DNA of 64,000 bases from Marinomonas maritima. Lineage in GTDB: Bacteria > Pseudomonadota > Gammaproteobacteria > Pseudomonadales > Marinomonadaceae. Below, in pieces: positions 61,201-64,000 of the stretch (position 1 is the first letter of the stretch; every line of letters begins with the position of its first letter). The stretch spans positions 1,116,001 to 1,180,000 of the forward strand of contig NZ_JAMZEG020000001.1 of assembly GCF_024435075.2 (NCBI RefSeq). The letters run 5' to 3'. The position numbers and the translations under genes are program-made. The notes under the pieces are model-generated. The model was not told where the DNA came from and did not search any database. It saw only the letters and a list, made by a program, of their open reading frames with translations.

Positions 61201-61842
61201 TTAGGCTTCTTTTTCAGCGATATCGTTAAGAACTTTGAGAAAAGACTCTGGATCATGGGCTCCCTGAATCATGAACTTATCGTTAATCACATACGTTGGC
61301 ACAGAGTTAATGTCTAAGCTGCGCAGGTGTTTTAGTTTTTTCTCTGTAAGTGTTTGAGCCTCTGAGCTAAGGGCGTACTCAATATCTGATTTTTGCATAC
61401 CAATACTAAGAGCGGTTTCTTCTAATACACTGGTTAACCCAATGTTCTTTCCATCGGTGAAATAGGCATGAAACACTGCTAAAACAAAAGGTGTGGCTAG
61501 GTTTGATTTAGCAGCTGCGAGCACAAACTGGTGAACAAGCTTGGTATTTGGGAGGCGGTCTTTTTCTGAAAAATTGAATTGGATCCCTGCCTCAATGCCG
61601 ACTTGCTGTAGTGCGTGTGTGGCTTCGTTCAGTTTTTCTGAACTGCCAAATCTCTCACCTAGAAAAGTCTCTCTGTCTGCACCTTCTGCAGGCATGTCTG
61701 GATGCAGTTCAAAAGGTTGCCAGCGGATGTCTATCTTATAGTCATCACCGAGTTGTTCTATGGCTTGTTTTAGGCGTGAATAGCCTAAGTAACACCAAGG
61801 ACAGACTAAATCAGAAATAATATCTATACGCAGGTCGGACAT
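61201..61842 (-). CDS. DsbA-family thiol oxidoreductase, FrnE-like
   Basis: The 213-residue protein starts RIDIISDLVCPWCYLGYSRL, with the CPWC active site at about residue 14. RWQPFELHPDMPAEGADRET, GIEAGIQFNFSEKDRLPNTK and SVPTYVINDKFMIQGAHDPE (cis-Pro) also fit FrnE-type DsbA proteins. It has no signal peptide, so it should act in the cytosol, as FrnE does. The role in this organism is unknown. It follows the Tag-like gene by 55 bases on the same strand. Confidence 0.88.
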   Translation of the reverse strand: MSDLRIDIISDLVCPWCYLGYSRLKQAIEQLGDDYKIDIRWQPFELHPDMPAEGADRETFLGERFGSSEKLNEATHALQQVGIEAGIQFNFSEKDRLPNTKLVHQFVLAAAKSNLATPFVLAVFHAYFTDGKNIGLTSVLEETALSIGMQKSDIEYALSSEAQTLTEKKLKHLRSLDINSVPTYVINDKFMIQGAHDPESFLKVLNDIAEKEA

Positions 61843-61897
61843 GAGTTCTCCTAAAAATATAAAAAATGGAATAGTGTAATGTTGAGTTTAAAGCGGT

Positions 61898-62572
61898 TTA
61901 ATTGACGCTTAACGCAATGCATTGGCTGATTTCAGTGTAAGAGCGTCCACTTTCTTGGTGCCAATGGTTAAACGCTCGCTGTGCCGCTTTCCACGCAGAT
62001 TGCGTGTCTCTTCCTGTGGTAATAATGTCGTGTAAACGTAAATAACCTTCGACATCTTTTGTCAGCATAAAGGTGTCTTTACCCATGGCTCTTAGTGTGT
62101 AAGGCCCCGTATTTCCACCAAGCCGCGCCCCATTTTTTTTCAAATAAGCCCATAGGCCTATAATATCGTCATTAGGCCAGCTAGCAATGAAATGAGAAAA
62201 AGAACCGTGGCTTGATTGGCATTCGCTAATCATTAACGCGTTTTCTCTGATAGTCATAACTTTGCCAAAATTTCGAATAATGCGAATATCTTTGGCTTTT
62301 TCTTCCCACATTTCGTTGTGGATGAGTAGCATTTTTTCAATGTCAAAATTGAAAAAAACAGTTTCGAATCCTGGCCACTTATTGCGTACAACTTGCCAGT
62401 TAATACCTGACTGAAAGACTTTTTGAGAAAAAGACGCTAACCATCGATCGTCACTATGTTGATTCAATTGTGACGGAGTTAATGGTCGTGAGAGCATTGG
62501 TTCAAGGTGATTTTTTCCACCATGTCGAAGCGCTGCCCGATCGTAAATGGATTGAAAGAGTTCGTATTTCAT
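61898..62572 (-). CDS. DNA-3-methyladenine glycosylase I (Tag) superfamily protein
   Basis: The 224-residue protein has WLASFSQKVFQSGINWQVVR, FNFDIEKMLLIHNEMWEEKA and IRIIRNFGKVMTIRENALMI, matching the helix-hairpin-helix core of Tag glycosylases, which remove 3-methyladenine. The zinc ligands of E. coli Tag (N-terminal Cys and C-terminal His/Cys) are not seen, so it is a divergent subgroup (COG2818-like) and its activity is inferred. It may be cotranscribed with the DsbA-family gene. Confidence 0.78.
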   Translation of the reverse strand: MKYELFQSIYDRAALRHGGKNHLEPMLSRPLTPSQLNQHSDDRWLASFSQKVFQSGINWQVVRNKWPGFETVFFNFDIEKMLLIHNEMWEEKAKDIRIIRNFGKVMTIRENALMISECQSSHGSFSHFIASWPNDDIIGLWAYLKKNGARLGGNTGPYTLRAMGKDTFMLTKDVEGYLRLHDIITTGRDTQSAWKAAQRAFNHWHQESGRSYTEISQCIALSVN

Positions 62573-62718
62573 CCAGGGCTCCTATTTTGTGGTGCTCAGT
62601 TTATCATAAGCTTTGGTGTATATAATGGATTGAGCCGATATCTTGTTTGGTATTTTAGTGATGGACGCTATGTGTTTGTCTTATAATGAGTCTAAATGAT
62701 CCAGTCGAGAGAATTTGA

Positions 62719-63444
62719 ATGACACACTTAAGCGTTAATCTGAATAAAATTGGTTTACTTCGAAATTCTCGAGGAAGAAATTACCCTAATATGGTCGAGA
62801 TGGCGGAGCGAACGCTGGCGTTAGGTGCGTTTGGTATTACCATACATCCAAGGCCTGATCAGCGGCATGCGACCTATCAAGACGCTCATGATTTGAAAAC
62901 CCTATTAAAGCGTTTTCCGGGTGCTGAATTGAACATAGAAGGCTTCCCTGACGCACAGTTTTTGGATGTGGTTTTAGACGTGGAGCCAGATCAATGTACG
63001 CTTGTACCGGATGATCCAAATCAACTGACGTCTGATCATGGCTGGAACATCGCACGAGACCAAGATGCATTGCGCCCCGTGATAGCAAAATTAAAAGCGA
63101 AAGGTATTCGTGTTGTATTGTTTATGGATCCTGATGCCGAAAATATGGCTTTAGCAAAAGAAATTGGTGCTGATCGGGTCGAGCTTTATACCGAGGCGTA
63201 TGCCAATGCTTATGGGAAAGAAGGCTTTGACGATGTTCTTGCTGTTTATCAAAAAACAGCCCAAGCCGCCTTAGAAGTTGGGTTGGGGGTGAATGCCGGC
63301 CACGATTTAGACTTGAATAATGTTCAGGCTTTGTGTGAGCAAGGTAGAATAATGGAAGTATCGATTGGGCATGCACTTACCGCAGAGGCATTAGATCTTG
63401 GTTGGGATAATGTTGTGAGGGCATACTTGGCCAAATTGGCGTAA
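62719..63444 (+). CDS. pdxJ: Pyridoxine 5'-phosphate synthase
   Basis: The 241-residue TIM-barrel enzyme joins 3-amino-2-oxopropyl phosphate and deoxyxylulose phosphate in vitamin B6 synthesis. It has LSVNLNKIGLLRNSRGRNYP, GITIHPRPDQRHATYQDAHD, CTLVPDDPNQLTSDHGWN (the usual form is EVTSxxGW) and GLGVNAGHDLDLNNVQAL. The LTSDHGWN variant suggests the PdxJ subgroup of marine gammaproteobacteria. recO and acpS neighbours are not present; a DTW-domain gene follows after 7 bases. Confidence 0.93.
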   Translation: MTHLSVNLNKIGLLRNSRGRNYPNMVEMAERTLALGAFGITIHPRPDQRHATYQDAHDLKTLLKRFPGAELNIEGFPDAQFLDVVLDVEPDQCTLVPDDPNQLTSDHGWNIARDQDALRPVIAKLKAKGIRVVLFMDPDAENMALAKEIGADRVELYTEAYANAYGKEGFDDVLAVYQKTAQAALEVGLGVNAGHDLDLNNVQALCEQGRIMEVSIGHALTAEALDLGWDNVVRAYLAKLA

Positions 63445-63451
63445 TGACAAG

Positions 63452-64000
63452 ATGCAGATAGGAAAAAGAGCATACTGTAGAAATTGTGGTTTTTTAGTGA
63501 CACAGTGCGTTTGTGAATGGGTGCCTAGGCTTTCTACTCACTTAAACATAGTCATCCTACAAGACCCGAAAGAGGCTAAGCACGCGAAGAATACTGTATC
63601 ACTCTTGCGGTTAGCGTTGACGTCAGTGGAATGTATTTCAACGGCAAATGTAGATGTTTTAAAAAATGTATTATCACAGAAAGACCCTGCTAAATGGCGT
63701 CTTGTTTTTCCTTGTGATGCCGCTGTTGCAGTGGAGTCTATTGAGGTGGAAGAGGCGTCAGATATCGAAGGGTTGATTTTCATTGATGCGACTTGGCGTA
63801 AGGCCAAAAAACTGTATTTTACAGAACCCTTATTACGTATTTTTGGTGCAGTTAGTTTTTCACAGCCGCCGATGGGGCAATACAGGATTCGAAAGTCACC
63901 AAATGATACGTCTTTATCAACCCTAGAAGCATGTGCTTATAGTATTGAGCAAGTGGCAGGGGATAATATGCAGCCACTGCGAGAATTTATGCTGGCAGCA
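63452..64000 (+). CDS. DTW-domain protein, tRNA-uridine aminocarboxypropyltransferase family (cut by window edge)
   Basis: The ATG at 63452 opens a frame that runs to the right edge (183 codons). The N-terminus has a cysteine cluster (YCRNCGFLVTQCVCEW) typical of TapT/DTW proteins. QDPKEAKHAKNTV, IDATWRKAKKLYF (the D-x-T-W signature) and YRIRKSPNDTSLSTLEAC follow. Known members add the acp group to uridine 47 of tRNA. It lies 7 bases after pdxJ and is probably cotranscribed. The C-terminus is outside the window. Confidence 0.85.
   Translation, partial: MQIGKRAYCRNCGFLVTQCVCEWVPRLSTHLNIVILQDPKEAKHAKNTVSLLRLALTSVECISTANVDVLKNVLSQKDPAKWRLVFPCDAAVAVESIEVEEASDIEGLIFIDATWRKAKKLYFTEPLLRIFGAVSFSQPPMGQYRIRKSPNDTSLSTLEACAYSIEQVAGDNMQPLREFMLAA

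Noticed and set aside
1..64000. CRISPR array, prophage, insertion sequence or integron
   Set aside because: No regularly spaced repeats, transposase, integrase or phage structural genes were seen; the gene content is ordinary chromosome.

Overview
The window looks like a contiguous piece of chromosome from a marine gammaproteobacterium of the Oceanospirillales, most like Marinomonas. This is inferred from gene order (gyrA-serC-pheA-tyrA/aroA-cmk-rpsA; proA-nadD-rsfS-rlmH-mrdA-rodA-mltB-rlpA-dacA-ybeD-lipB-lipA), from FabV as enoyl reductase, and from fairly AT-rich codon use. No similarity search was run. I saw no rRNA, tRNA, CRISPR, prophage, insertion sequence or plasmid gene. Both ends cut genes: prc on the left and a DTW-domain gene on the right.

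Layout. Positions 1-7.6 kb hold prc (partial), the M18 aminopeptidase apeB, tolC, a secreted DUF4139-like protein, xni and gltX. Positions 7.6-18.5 kb are a sensing block, all on the minus strand: a chemoreceptor, a DUF3301 protein, an iron-type AraC regulator with a flavodoxin behind a Fur-like promoter, DctB/DctD-like and BaeS/BaeR-like two-component systems, and an AEC transporter between them. Positions 18.7-30 kb are mixed housekeeping: a YihG-like acyltransferase, an aminotransferase, a YeeN-type YebC protein, DUF1289, a glycosyltransferase, fabV, an unknown secreted protein, an M16 protease, yciK and ubiG.

Positions 30.3-40.2 kb are the gyrA-to-rpsA cluster for serine and aromatic amino acids. 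Its TyrA-AroA fusion has an intact TyrA half but an AroA half that has lost most EPSP-synthase active-site motifs. After an 82-residue unknown and trmO on the minus strand, positions 41.4-52.3 kb hold NAD synthesis, ribosome-associated factors, the elongasome (PBP2, RodA, MltB, RlpA, DacA) and lipoate synthesis. Positions 52.4-55.3 kb hold speA and aguB (arginine to putrescine).

Positions 55.3-64 kb carry a candidate minus-strand small RNA after aguB, an ABM-RimJ fusion acetyltransferase, a cupin-like protein, parC, two complementary bacterioferritin subunits with a Fur-type bfd promoter opposite, a FrnE-like DsbA protein, a Tag-like glycosylase, pdxJ and the partial DTW gene. Iron is a recurring theme: Fur-like boxes precede the AraC-flavodoxin operon and bfd, and the bacterioferritin pair stores iron that Bfd would help release.

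The strongest leads for something new are the degenerate AroA domain, the small-RNA candidate, the iron-type AraC-flavodoxin operon with its possible short CxxC ORF, and the ABM-RimJ fusion.
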